64,000 nucleotides of DNA from Typha latifolia. Taxonomy: Eukaryota; Streptophyta; Magnoliopsida; Poales; Typhaceae. The translations under genes and the position numbers were made by a program. Under the pieces are notes generated by a model. That model did no database searches, was not told the origin of the DNA, and worked only from the letters and a program-made list of their open reading frames with translations. This document shows positions 1 to 15,682 of the stretch, piece by piece (positions within the stretch are counted from its first letter, which is position 1; each line of letters begins with the position of its first letter). The DNA lies in NCBI GenBank assembly GCA_019914945.1, contig CM034101.1, forward strand, positions 16,503,188 through 16,567,187, written 5' to 3'.

Positions 1-665
1 CCTCTTTACTCCTCCCCTGAGGTCGCACGCCACGTGGACGGTGTACACCAGCGCGAACGTGGTCACGCTTTCCAAAACTGCCCCTCCGAACCCCGTCATC
101 TCCGTTGCTATCCTCGTCGTCGGAATAGCCTGAACCAGGGAGGCGTTTGTTTTAGTACGCGCATTAAAAAAAGAAAGTCAAAATATTTCTCTTTATTTTG
201 CTTCTGAGTGCTGACCTGGCCGGCGGAGGCCACCCGGAGGATGAGGCAGGCGACGGTGGCGCCGAGTAACTGAGACACCCAATAGAAGATGGCTGTGGGA
301 ACACTCACGTGGCTGCCGATGGCGAGGGCGAAGGTGACGGCGGGGTTGACGTGGCCACCGGAGGCATCCGCGGCAATGTACACCGCGACGAACAGCGCGA
401 AGCCCTGAGCAAGAGCAGTCGCCACTAGAGACGAAGCGTCAGACGTAATGTCTGGGGTAAGCATGCCTACAAATAGAAGGATTAGAGAGAGAACGTAGAG
501 GAAAAGAGCGTAGTAGAAAGAAGTAGGCAACTATTTACGGGCGGAGATGGCGGAGCCGATGGTAGCGAAGACGAAGAGGAAGGTGGAGATGAACTCGGCG
601 ACATACGAGCGGAGTGCAGGAGGAGAGAACCAGAGCTGGAAGTGGGCTCGGACGTTGGAAGCCAT
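1..665 (-). CDS. TIP5;1: TIP5;1-like tonoplast aquaporin, 3' part cut by window edge
   Basis: Membrane channel of the major intrinsic protein family, tonoplast intrinsic protein subgroup 5; family members pass water and small neutral solutes. Exons read on the minus strand: 665-539, 466-216 and 129-1 (continues outside). The first exon starts [10 protein letters not shown] and contains the TIP-type [13 protein letters not shown] helix 1. Exon 2 carries the first NPA box in [12 protein letters not shown]. Exon 3 holds [13 protein letters not shown] and LVYTVHVA; the second NPA box lies beyond the window. Wording such as SVPTAIFYW is typical of TIP5;1. At the helix-2 selectivity-filter position it has Gln (ALAQGF), where TIP2 has His. 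Joins are Ala-Arg (phase 1) at 539/466 and Gln-Ala at 216/129. Exons 1 and 2 are 127 and 251 nt, the same as in the neighbouring TIP2 gene. TIP5 genes are often pollen-expressed in other plants; the sequence here does not show this. Confidence 0.88.
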
Positions 666-1405
666 TGATTTCTTTCAATAAACAACTGGCTTCGTGTTCG
701 AACTTTAAAAAGAGACGTGAGTTTTATTTGAGGAAAGGCGCGACTCTTCCCACGAAACGAGTTCGGGGCCGTTACGTACGGTTATTGACGCCTCCGAGAA
801 CGGGGCAGGGCTTGGCTCAGTCCTGGCCCCATGGGATCATCAGTCCCAAGCACTCTAGGTCGTTCGTGTGCAATCTCGACTCTAGGAACTTCTTGCAAAC
901 GGGCACATGGTCGTCGTCTGCTATTAGTCTCTCAACTTTTCTTATCTAAACATAAGGGTAAATTATAGTTTATCCTCTAATTATTTAGTTCGATTTTAAT
1001 ATTCTCTCCCATGCTTAATTTAAAGTTAAGCATTTAACACTACTTGATCTTTCTTTAAACTGCAACAAACGAGAATGTGAAAAAAAAAATTGTTTATAGT
1101 AGAAAATATTGGTGTCCGGTAAGAATAATTTAGTCTTTATATTATTAGTTTTGGATGAAAAAAATTAAACCGTTGCAACCTTAATTTGAGAGGGATTGAG
1201 TGCTCAAGTTTTGCCATAAACATGATAAACAAACAACGAAAGATTAATTTAAGGCTTAATGACATGATAATTCCTTCAATCACACTGCAATTAAGTACAT
1301 CTCACGAGAGTACAAGACCCATCATACGTACACATAATATGTACATTTATTACGATCCAAACATTGTAGACTAGACAAGAGACAACGTTGAACACTTCAA
1401 CTACT
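666..1405. other. Intergenic spacer between two aquaporin genes
   Basis: About 740 bases between the start codon of the TIP5;1-like gene and the stop codon of the TIP2 gene. It should hold the TIP5;1 promoter (near 666-950) and the TIP2 3' UTR. It is AT-rich with short A/T runs, and I see no convincing gene in it. The open frames here lack codon structure or family similarity. Confidence 0.6.
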
Positions 1406-2362
1406 CTATGGATATTCCTGACCGGCTGCAACTGGCTGATAGGATCCAATGAAGACATCCCCGTAGACGAGCCCAGCCAGCCCACCACCAATCAGTGGTC
1501 CGACCCAGTAGACCCAATTGCCTGAGAAGTCACCGGTGGCCACCGCCGGTCCAAAAGACCTTGCGGGGTTCATCGAGCCGCCGCTGAACGGTCCCGCCGC
1601 CAGTATATTGGCCCCGACGATGAACCCGATCGCCATCGGCGCGATCGTCCCTAACGACCCCTTCTTCGGGTCCGCCGCCGTTGCATACACCGTGTACACC
1701 AAAGCGAAGGTGATCACCACCTCCATCACCACTCCCTCTATCTCACTCATCCCCGCCGCCACCCCGTGCGTCGGCACTGCCTGCGTTGAAATAATAATAG
1801 ACCAATCAAATCCGTATGTAATACGTACAGAATCCAAAAATGAGTGATTCTGTAAAAATTCAAGAACTAGTATATGTAGTTTTGATATTATATTTACCTT
1901 TCCACCGGTGACAAATTTGAGGAGGAGGCAGGCGGCCGAGGAGCCGAGAAGCTGCGCGACCCAGTAGAAGATTCCGGTGAGGATGGTGATGTGGCCGCCG
2001 ACGGCGAGGCCGAAGGTAACGGCAGGGTTGAGGTGGCCGCCGGAGATGTTGGCGGCCATGGAGACGCCGACAAAGAGAGCGAATGCATGCGCGATGGCCA
2101 CCGCCACCAGGCCGGCCGGGTCCAGCGCCGCATCGGCCGTTAACTTCCCTACACCAACCGAATTAATTCATTAAAAAGAATATTATAAACGTAGTTATTA
2201 TACATACCAAATTAATTAGTACCCATATTACATACCATAGGCAATAGCAGAACCAACGCCGGCAAACACAAAGAGGAGGGTGGCAATGAACTCAGCTAAG
2301 TATGCCTTAATGGATCCAACACTGAAGGAATCGCCTACACTTCCAAAGGCAAGCTTCACCAT
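1406..2362 (-). CDS. TIP2: TIP2-type (delta) tonoplast aquaporin
   Basis: Complete 250-residue tonoplast intrinsic protein, the usual length for TIP2;1. Exons on the minus strand: 2362-2236, 2148-1898 and 1780-1406. Six membrane helices are evident. NPA boxes are HLNPAVTFG (Asn 83) and [10 protein letters not shown] near residue 197. His 63 in AIAHAF is the characteristic TIP2 selectivity-filter residue, with the Arg of the second NPA loop also present. TIP2 proteins conduct water and, in tested species, ammonia and urea; transport by this copy is inferred. The start [13 protein letters not shown] matches the family N-terminus. It lies in the same orientation as the TIP5;1-like gene, with identical lengths for the first two exons, so the pair looks like an old tandem duplication that diverged into two subfamilies or a retained ancestral arrangement. 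Confidence 0.95.
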
Positions 2363-3174
2363 TTTAGTGCTCTCCCTTCTCTCCCTTAATTTGCTCTCTT
2401 ATTATACTTTAGCACGATGAAGCCAACTAAGACGTGAGCTTTATATATATAGAGAGAGCGGTTGGGCTTTCGATCAAGCATCCATGGGCCATGGCGAAGG
2501 CCCAAATGACGAAATGGTGTGGTTGAGAGAATGCTAGAATAATGTGGACGGTGAAGGATGATAACAAGATGGTTAGTTAACAATTAGTTGTTTTATGATG
2601 ATTGATGGCCGACCAACCGCCCCTGTTTTGATTAATTGAGAGTAATGGATATGAGGACAGCTTGCTACTCCACTCTAATTATTATTTCGGGACAAAGAGA
2701 AGTTTTAAAGAGTGGATTAGAATTTGTCTATTTTTGATGGAATTATACAATTACTAAACACGTAAAAGAGTGGAATAGAATTTCTCACAATTTTCCCTGG
2801 ACTTGTTTGCATTGGAAAGCATTTTAAGATGGGTTTTCTTCCTAATATACACGAAAAGGAGGTAACGATTTGTAAAAATGTTAAGAAAAGGAGGAGGTAT
2901 CTAACAATATGACGAAAATGTAGGTGGTGATATGAAAAAAAAAGAGAATACCTGAAGAAGAAGGAGAAGCCCAACCATCCCACGGCCGTGATGGTTATCT
3001 CACCCTCCCCCTACTTTCGTTCTAAAGGTTCTACTTCTTTCCTTGAATTTCTTGCAATCGAATCCTTGCGCTGACTTCGAAGTGATTGAAAGGTATCACC
3101 CCCTCACCACTTGGTCTATACAAATAATAGTAGCCCGCCGTGTTAAGATTGTTGTAAAGATTTGATCTTTTTTA
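2363..3174. other. Divergent intergenic region, TIP2 and MDH promoters
   Basis: About 810 bases between the starts of the minus-strand TIP2 gene and the plus-strand malate dehydrogenase gene. Apart from the TIP2 TATA box it shows only AT-rich unique-looking sequence. No gene is seen. Confidence 0.6.
2442..2451 (-). promoter_or_regulatory. Putative TATA box of TIP2
   Basis: On the minus strand the sequence reads TATATATAA about 80 bases upstream of the TIP2 start codon, in a sensible place for a TATA box. It is followed downstream by a CT-poor leader. The call rests on motif and spacing only. Confidence 0.5.
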
Positions 3175-6475
<3,301 letters not shown>

Positions 6476-7233
6476 TGACCCCACACTCTGCACATCAGAT
6501 TGAGTGTCTAGCGAGCAGAGATCTTAATAAAGAATGTAATATCTTGTTACATATGGATGAAAATATCAATCCCAAAATTTCAGGAATGATCCAAACAAAA
6601 TACGAGATATTAGCCTTTATCTGAAAAACACAAAACAGGTACGAGTTTAAGATTAATGTTAGATCTCTCCAGACCCATTAGATCAGTCGTTTGTGTAAAG
6701 TTTCCTTGAACTACAGAATCCTTTTTTAATCTGTTTCTATGGCGGTTAAAAATAGAATATAAGTAATAACTCAGAAGTGAAAGAATTAATTGTATGCAAT
6801 ATACAAATTGTGTTCAACAATTACAGACAAACTCGTTATAACTTTTGATCTTAATCATCTAACCTACTAAATTTAGAGATCAGTGTAGATTACAGGTCAC
6901 CGTCATCCGAGATGAAGGCAATTACTCATCTCCTATCCACTACTACTATTCTGTGGTTCTACTTCAACAAGCCTCAAACTCAGCAAATGACTACCACAAT
7001 GTAGTAAAACTTGCAGGCCTTGGAATCTGCCAAAAGTCCCAACTTCAGTCTAATTGTGCCAGTGAGCAGATTAAGTAGGCCAAATCAGTATCAGCCATCG
7101 TTACTGAAGACAAATTTAGGCATCCTTTCATCTTACTCGGACAAGAATTCTTTCTCAGTATCTCCTGTACAAAGTTCTTCAAAACTGCCTGTCAGTCATT
7201 TTGGTAACTTGCGTCTTCCCCATTTTTACTAGC
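6476..7233. other. Tail-to-tail intergenic region, MDH and O-fucosyltransferase 3' ends
   Basis: About 760 bases holding the 3' UTRs of two convergent genes. An AATAAA-like signal (aataaagaatg) lies near 6526, just after the MDH stop. The open frame at 7011-7232 is probably antisense to the 3' UTR of the neighbouring gene. No further gene is seen. Confidence 0.55.
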
Positions 7234-10200
7234 TCAGGATTCTGGTCTTATGGTTGACTGTCCTGCAGCAGTTTTGTTCTGAGCTGGTCTTTGGCAGATG
7301 CAAGAAGATGGAAATTCATGAAATTCTCCTCGTCCTGGTCTCACCTCATCTGGTTCCCCCATGAAGTCTCTCTGAAGTGACTTCACCTTTCTGGAAAAGG
7401 TCTCCCAATCCATCTGATTTCGTGCCTTGAATAACGAGCTAAGCCTCTTCGCATTGGGTCGAATGGTTCTCTTATGACCCATGTACCTCCTGCAGATTCC
7501 AGTGGAAAAGCTTACATGGACTTGCAAAACTAGCTTGGAAGATTAGAGAAATGGTCAGAAAAAGAACAAAAAACAAGTCACTTATGGCCTCTTATTTCAG
7601 TTATTTAGGAAAAAAAGAAGAGTAGCCATAGGGTTTACAATTTTTATAATCAGCTAGTATCCTCACCCAGTATAATTTACAGGAGAGATGCAGTGAAAAT
7701 GACCAAACATTAAGGCAGATTCTTAGCCACCTGCAGAACATGTTCAACAACACTAACTTCCACAAGCAAAGGGGTCGATGATTGGAATTCTTCACTGAAC
7801 ACTCTCCAGTGAATATCAACAATAGCCAGATGAGAGGATCTCAACTCACTTAGTAAGTGAATATAACATGCTCTGGTCTGTATTACTATCCAAATTAAAA
7901 TTGGAATCTGCATAATAATTTCTAGAATGTTTAAGGTAATCAGATATTCATAGTTTAGATGTCCTAATCTTATAACCAACAATGAGGAGACAATGAGTAG
8001 GTAAAACTCATTCAAAGACAGTCGTGTCAAAGAACCCTGCCATAAAAAAGACAAAATGACATGATCCTTCATAACTAACTCAAGGTAGCAGAATAATACA
8101 AATATCAAGATAAGAAAGATGTCTGCAAACTATATTTGCAAAAAAAGAAAAAAAGAAGAAGAGAGAGAGAGCCCATAGGCTCATAATGTTACAAATATAG
8201 ATCTGATAGAGATCATGTGACCAAAAAAAGAACCAAACAAGAGATTGGAAGAACTTCATAAAGCCTGAGATTGATATACATTCATTAGGAAAACCATATT
8301 AAAAAAACAAGCCAGTAAGAAAAGATTGAACAGCACACATTGCAGGATAGCATATAAAGAATAAGTAGGATGGATATTATCTATACATGATTATTTCGAG
8401 TTAGACTTACAATAGCTCGCATGCTATGGCAACTCAGATGCCCCAAGAAATGGAAGTGCATGCCCAAGAGGTATGCTGAATGACAATTTAGGGAGTTTAA
8501 GAATGTCTAAATGAAATTTAAGAATGTCCAAATGTATCATAGCATACTCTAAGTTAACCACTGAAATACGAGGATACCTAACCAATAATCAACTTTCAAA
8601 ACATCTCTTACAAATTTAAAATTAGCCACAATTATAATAAGTTGTTCAGGAGAACCATATTATCAACATGTTGCTATGTATCAAGAACACGGAGAACAAT
8701 AAGCTGATAGAAAAAAAAGTAGGTTTGATTAGTATATCAAGCATGTACCTGTGGCCAGCTAGAATCTTTGCCATGTTTCCATTATTATTTGTCACAAAGA
8801 CATCACTCTCTTCGCAAACAATGTAGTCAATTGCAGCAAGGCGAGAAGAAAAGGAAAGAAATGGCTTCAAATCGCTTCTGGCTAGCATGTCCTTAGTGTA
8901 GAAGTTTGGAAAGAAGTCCTTAAGAGGCTGAAGGGTCTTTTCTCCGCCATATATTTCTCCAGATGCAACGTATATAAATGTATCGTTTTGAAAACCAAGG
9001 GCTCTTAGCATCAAACCAACTTCACGTGGAGTCAATGGGCATTTCCCTCGACTACGCTCACCTTCCGCACTCACATCCTGCCAGATGGCCAAATAACATG
9101 TACATAAGAGAATTTATGAATTTCACAATTAATGTCTTTAACTTGGCAGAAGAGACTCGAACACATTTTATTTAGTCAATCCAAAATATCAGGATTTAAG
9201 ACTGTTGTCATCCTAAAAAACACAAAATAAGACTCAACGGCGATGACAGGCCCAAGGATCAAGAACTCAAGCTATTCAATGAAATGAAAATTCTGTATAA
9301 AGTGTTTTAAGAAAAGGCAAAGACCTTCTCTCAAGAAATTAAGAACTTTGATGAACAATCTCAAAAAAGATAGTTTGTTTGATCTGTTGTAATATATGCA
9401 CAATAAATTTTGGGTAACATATCAACTAACAGAACACTTGTGGCAAATGAGCTGTTTAATAAGACATCATCATTTTACGCCAAAAGGTGAAAGGCAGTTT
9501 CAGTTGTAGTGACTAGCAAGAAAACCAAGGTTGTACAGATAAACGATTTTAATTTAATGAAAACAGGGGAAAAGAACTAACTGGTAGTGTTGCCCAACGC
9601 TTCCTGATATCCCCCAGTTCATTACGTTCTTTGTCACCACCACCATAATAACAACCAGAAAATGCAAGCATGTCTGGTTCAAACCTGTCGAAGGAATATT
9701 AAGAACACAATTCAAATTATGCTGAATTACTAGTAGAGCAAAAAAAATGTATTTCAGTTCAACCAAAAGGCTTAAGTTCTAAAAACTAGCACTGTTTTGC
9801 ATAAGTAATGAATTTGTATCTCCTGAACAACCATTCCTCTGAAAGTGATTATCCTTTAGGATGAATCATATGAGTGGAACAAGAAAAGGACAAATTATCC
9901 TTAATCCCATATTCAACCAACTACACTGAATATTTTCAATTTAGGATGGACTAATGGTACATTTAAGCAAGTACACATGATACATAAAGAAGGAAAAGAG
10001 AAAAAGTCCAGACTCCAAGGTGTTGCACTGGATTAGTTAACATCAGGATCGGGTCAGCTCCGACCCCCTTGATACATATCTGACCAGTTTATAACTGGAA
10101 TAAAATTGTTATACTTTGCCTTTCAAGGAAATACTAGATATACCTCAAGTGAACGGCAATATATCGTGCGCTCATGTTTCTCATTCTCTGGATCAATTTT

Positions 10201-13200
10201 TGAGCCAAAACTTGTATAGATTTTGTAAATCGTAGTGCATGAAAATTCACTCGGCATCTTAACTTTTGAAGCTCCTTATCAAGACTGTTTGTAAGCCTGT
10301 AATCAAACTTAGTCAACTGCACAACCTGCAATGATGAACTCCTTAAATATGTGTACAAATTTGCAACAGCATGTTCCACAAACACTGCACCTCATGAAAA
10401 TTGAATCATTCACTCAATACTTAACTAAGCAAATGTCAAATTTTACAAGTTCCTTTCCAAGGAAATGGTTGCATCAATTTACAGTAGCATAGTTTCCAAA
10501 CTCCTAAAAGGACAGCAGTCCTTGTTCACTCTTTTACTTAACATTTCTTCTGTCTGAAACAAAAGTCAGCATCACCAAAAAGGTAAGGAGAGAAGAATCA
10601 ACTCCAGTATTTGTGAAGATTCTCATAAATCTCCATTTCCTAATGCATCAGCTGCTACGCATGGAACCCCTCAGAGGGCCTTAAAGAGGATTTTAAATAT
10701 TTGGAGCAGAAATTAAAGTAACAAATTGCTACAAATTTCCTGATTGAAGTAATTCAGTTCCTACACGGGATATGCCATACATGCTCACACACTGAACAGC
10801 AGCTTATCAATCAACTCTAACAACAGAGTTAAACCTGACCTCCTCATGGGTGATTCACCCTAGCTCCAAATGGAAGAATCTCAGTAGCCAATAGATATGT
10901 GACCGCATTCAATTGTACCCATCCATAAAAGCCATAACCTGTATATTGCACAGCACCATGTACTAGTGCAAGTTGTACTACCTCCATCTATATCATGATC
11001 CATGTGCGACATATGAATAGCTTATTAGAAGTGGTATTAATATCACATTAGATATCTTAAGTCTACAAAGTGCAGATACACCATTTACAACCAAGAAACT
11101 AAGTGCCACCTGCACAAAGGGTGACACCAGCCTGCTGGTATAATACCTCACTATATCATGATCCATGTGCGACATATGAATGGCTTACTAGAAGTGGTAT
11201 TAACATCACATTAGATATCCAAGTATATAAAGTGCAGATACACCACTTACAACCAAGAAACTAAGTGCCACCAGCACAGAGGGTGACAACAGCCTGCCGG
11301 TATAATACCTCACTGTCAGACACCCTAACACAGCCTGCAGCCTGTCATGCCTTATGTTAGGCCAGGATTGCCAGCTTATTTGTACCATGACAGCACCTCA
11401 CCAGCATGGTACATGCTAGTATTACACGTACAACTTCAACTATGTAGCATGAAAGAAATTTGCAAAACTCTCTATTCTCACTTTTATCATTTACCAAACT
11501 TTGATGATATATAAAGCTTTAGGGATCTATGATCACATATCCCTAACTCTGATATGAGACAGAACATATTAGATGCATACTGTAGTAGTGGCTAACTTGT
11601 ACACTGCAAGACATAACATGGCCAATCCCTAATTAAAAGGTGACAGCCAATGCAATTCTGCAAATACACAACTTGCAATATCTTTGGACATTTATATGCC
11701 CTTTTATGGCTAAAATTACTATTACCAAAAGTACAGGACTAGCCGCACAGTCATCAATATAGTTTATAACTTAAATCACACTTTCTTAGTTTTATGAAAG
11801 TTTAATAATTAATAAAACTAATTCAGAAGAAAAATCCAATATGACAAGATAAAAAACCATACTTAATAGGAAGAGCAGATGTATTAGTACTAGAAAAAAT
11901 GGAAGGGAAGATACCATATATATAGGAGTGTCAAAATAAACGACCAGCTCGAGCTCGGCCTCGGCTCGGTTTGGCTTGAGCTTAGCTAAGCCCGAGCCTT
12001 ATTTTAAGGTTCAATTTGAATTTCCAGCTAAGTCTAAGCTAGAGCCGCTCGATAGACTCAGCTTAAATATAATATTTATAAATATTATATATGTATTAAC
12101 ATATATTATATACAAATATGTTTAACCATTAGATCTTTGATCCAATGGCTACCATTATCCTATCTCTATCTAATTCTAACTCTAAATCTAATAAAAATCT
12201 CTCCAACAAACGTAACATACTTCCTCCTCCAACGACTGGCTCTTCCGGCCTCGGCATTGGCCTTCTCATCTTCCTCCTCCTTCACCTCCTCATCCTCCAT
12301 CAGCAAGCCGCCGATGCCTCCTCTTCGTCGACCTCCTGCTCCTCCATCAACAAGTCGCCGTCGTCTCCTCCTTCGGCAAGTCACCGTCTCCATCACCTCC
12401 TTTAATCAAGCTCGGGCTCAATTCGAGTTCAACTCGAGTTGAGCTAAATCAAGCCTAAACATCAAAGTAGGGCTCAAAATTAATTTTGAGCCGAGCCTGA
12501 GCTAGAGCCGGCTCACTCATGCTCGGCTCATTTACACCCCTAATCGTATGAACTAAGAAAATTCTCTACTTAGTAACTAAAATCTTTGAACATGCAGAAA
12601 AGAATAGGAAGATGATCTAAACTCAACATAACAAGTCCATAAGCTGCCAAAAATTCATGTGAGGTAACAAATATGCCCATCATGGTAATAACACAACAGA
12701 ATTGAGTAGTTAACATATTTAACTGATCAAATAAGACATTTACATTGATAGCATAGATTAGCTAGTTGGCCTACTTACACGCCTTCGCAAGAGTATTGGT
12801 AGTACTTGGTCAAGATAATATTCAGGCACGGATTTCCTCGGAGGCCTCATGGTATATGGTGGTTTCTCCATTGATCTCATTACTTTATCAGGAACTCTCT
12901 TAACAATAGAGACATCTTCTGAAAGGGAGGAAATGAACCACTCAACGTCGAAAATGTCCGCAAAGTCACTGCAACAATGCAAATAAAATTAATAATTTAA
13001 TATATTCAATCAAAATAAATGGGACTGCCAAAATTTCACTGAATGTCCTCTATCTCAGTTCACCTATTATCCTTCCAAAATGAGTGATGATCCATTTCAG
13101 GAATAACCAGTGTGGCATTCAAAATCAAGGCAACAACAACAGCATCTGTAATCTGAATGTTGAGAACAATTATCAGACCAAATGAAAATATTCGAAAACA

Positions 13201-15682
13201 AACTCGGTGTTAGAACAATACAGATCAGGGAAAGGAGGGAAAAAAAACAAAAAAAGATAAGAGCTTCAATCTATTTTATACCACTAAATCAACAGCAGAA
13301 TGCAAGATAATCAAATCTTAGGTATTCAGCATGCCACTGTATCAACCGTGTTAAAGTAAAAAATGCAGCACTTTAGATATATTTATACTCCATTTCTGTC
13401 AAAACATGAACCAAACAATAAAATGACCTCGATAATGTGATTTAAAAACATTTTAATTGATAACAGAATTCATGAATTCTACTGTCTAATGAGTACAATG
13501 AGCTAAGTATGCCCTTGTTAGTTGACATTTTCTTTGCCAAAGTAAAAACAAAAAAACAAAACAAAAGAAATGCCACATAAAATAATAATTTTTCTCAGCA
13601 AGGGATAGTTGGCTTCTAGACCTAACTGTCTAAATTACTAAAGGTGGTGTCAAAAGTTTGGCCTACTGTATTTCAAATTTATAATGGTTCCATAACAGAC
13701 AGTGGGCACTTCTATTGCACATCAGCACCAAAAGAAGAAAAACAATAGCTACATATAAAGGAATACTAAGAAAACACCAGTAGTATTATACCACATCAGT
13801 GGGTATATCCTGTAATACAGCATGAAATTGGTTAATTTACTAGCCAAATTGAAAAGGAACAAAATAAAAAATAAACAAACTTATAGAACTGAAAATAACA
13901 AAAATACAAATCTATGAAATTTATGAAATTTATGAAATTTATGCAAATAGTACAATACGTTTATTAAGTACGTCCAATTCAAGAATTCAACTATATTGAA
14001 AATTATATCACTCCAAAGGCTTTTATGGACAAAGCACTAAAACAATGTGATGTACAACTGAAATCTAATTAAGTTTCTACCTAAAAAAAGCATGACGTGC
14101 TCCAACATTAGCAAGTATTATCAAATCTCGACATCATACAGCTTTAATCCAGATTAACAGTTGTATAACTTAATTCCTCAATTCTTTACAAAAGAATTTC
14201 ACAAGTTTTTCTCCTAAATGGTGATGACATAACAAAGCAGACAAAAACGAATTGAAGTTACCCCTATCCTCTGTTGGTTCAGTCCTCCACTGGTTGCGAT
14301 CAGCAAATAACCATTGGACCCCTTATGCACTGTAGCTGAAGAAATAAATGACAATCATTGGAAGTCAAGATGGCACAGTATGTCTTAAAATGCTTAAGAA
14401 TACATAACATAGTGACATACAAAGCGATGTTGGAGACTATAATATAACATGAAGTGCTGTCCATAATTCTAGATACCTGTATTTTCTTGTGTTTAGTGAA
14501 GTATACTAAAAATGTTTAAATTTGGGAAGAAAGACCTAATTTATTTTAAAAATACATTGTTCCTTACTTTTGGAGACGTAGTATTAATATGAAGTTTACA
14601 GCTATTCTATGTATAACTGTCAAGATAGAAGATGTGATCATTTCTACTGGTATTGCCTCATTATAGTTATACGGTTTCCCCACATCATTCTCCATTTCAG
14701 AAGACCTTTTATTTCTGGGCATTTTCCGTTTAAAATTGCCAAGTTGTCAGGAGCAGCACCTTTAGGCAACTTTTGGAAATGCTAGTCTATTAAATATTAA
14801 TGATTCTTAAAACATCCAAATGCTCCACAAGAAAAAGAGAGGTCAAGAAACTGGCAGAAAGAATCCAAAATTAGACAATGTATATTGATCAAATAGGCGA
14901 TGAAACATCTAAGGCGCGTCGGAAAAAATTACCAGGCAAAGATTCCTACGCAACAAGCAAACTAAAACGAAAATCTTCTTCTTTCGATTTAAAAGTTCTG
15001 AGATACAAGGTGACCGTAGCTAATTTCATATTATATGAACGTCAGGTCCAATGAACATGAATGTCTTTAAGAGAAACCCTGTGTCAAAGAAGATACTATG
15101 TAGTATGACTGAAAAAGTTCAAAAGCAATCTAGTTAGATACTCACATCTGAAACGATCACTTCGATCACTGCAACCATAGTAAAGATCCGAATATTTTGA
15201 TTTCCAAATGTCAACTGGTTCATTACTTTTAATCTGCAAATAGGTCCATATAGTTCATCGCATACAGAGATGTAAATGATATAAACAAGAAAAGAACAGT
15301 CGAAAATAATATTAGGGCACAATTAAAAAAGATTGACAAATAATGTCGAGAAAGCCATCTCTCATTCCCATTACATGCTACGAAACATTAAAAAAATTGA
15401 ATCTACTTCTTCTAAAACTCATACCCGCTTGGGTCGCCACCTTGCTCGTAGCTGCGACCACTCGAGATCGGCGGCCATCTGGCCGGCGAAGAGCGAGACG
15501 AGCCCGAGCGCGAACAGCATCGAGCCACACACGAGCGCTCGAGACAAGGGTTTCTTGTGGCATACCCAAGTGCTCCGCAACCGCTTTCTTGGTGCCGCGA
15601 GAACGCCGAGCCTAAGGGGCAATGCGATCCTCCTCGGCTTCAGGAGATCAAGCTTCCTTGCCGTCCTCAAACCCATCAACAT
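7234..15682 (-). CDS. Plant O-fucosyltransferase family protein (DUF246 type), nine exons
   Basis: Predicted Golgi type II membrane glycosyltransferase that would transfer fucose from GDP-fucose; the acceptor is unknown. Exons on the minus strand: 15682-15425, 15233-15146, 14329-14262, 13152-13064, 12968-12779, 10325-10144, 9684-9582, 9077-8749 and 7489-7234, together 520 residues. All joins keep frame. A basic N-terminus is followed by one membrane segment (about residues 48-70). Then come family blocks: SGGLNQQR, LNATLVIPEMDHHSFW, DVEWFISSL, AVHLRFEPDMLAFSGC (nucleotide-sugar binding region), CPLTPREVGLMLRALGF, YVASGEIYGG, AAIDYIVCEESDVFV and GNMAKILAGHRRYMGHKRTI. The ATG at 15682 is preferred; a second in-frame Met lies two codons later. 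A four-codon upstream frame (ATG at 15687) overlaps both. The large intron 10326-12778 contains repeats and a mobile element. The gene is divergent from the PDRG1-like gene. Confidence 0.93.
10991..11316. repeat. Two-copy tandem repeat of about 163 bp inside an intron
   Basis: The stretch starting tatcatgatccatgtgcgac at 10991 recurs at 11154, a period of 163 bases. Both copies run through gtggtattaa, agtgcagatacacca, accaagaaactaagtgccacc and a gcctgcYggtataatacctcact end. There are scattered substitutions and small indels, so this is an old local duplication. It lies in the sixth-exon-side intron of the O-fucosyltransferase gene. Confidence 0.88.
11933..12542. mobile_element. hAT-like non-autonomous element in an intron
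   Basis: The left end reads TAGGAGTGTCAAAATAAACG and the right end, reverse-complemented, reads TAGGGGTGTAAATGAGCCG, imperfect terminal inverted repeats of the TAGGGGTGTAAA kind seen in plant hAT-type elements. Both subterminal regions are packed with GAGCTCG and GGCTCG words in inverted arrangement. The middle contains an 86-codon open frame (12145-12405) rich in Ser and Pro with a short hydrophobic stretch; it resembles no transposase, and I see no coding role for it. I could not recognise an 8-base target duplication, so superfamily assignment is tentative. Confidence 0.6.
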
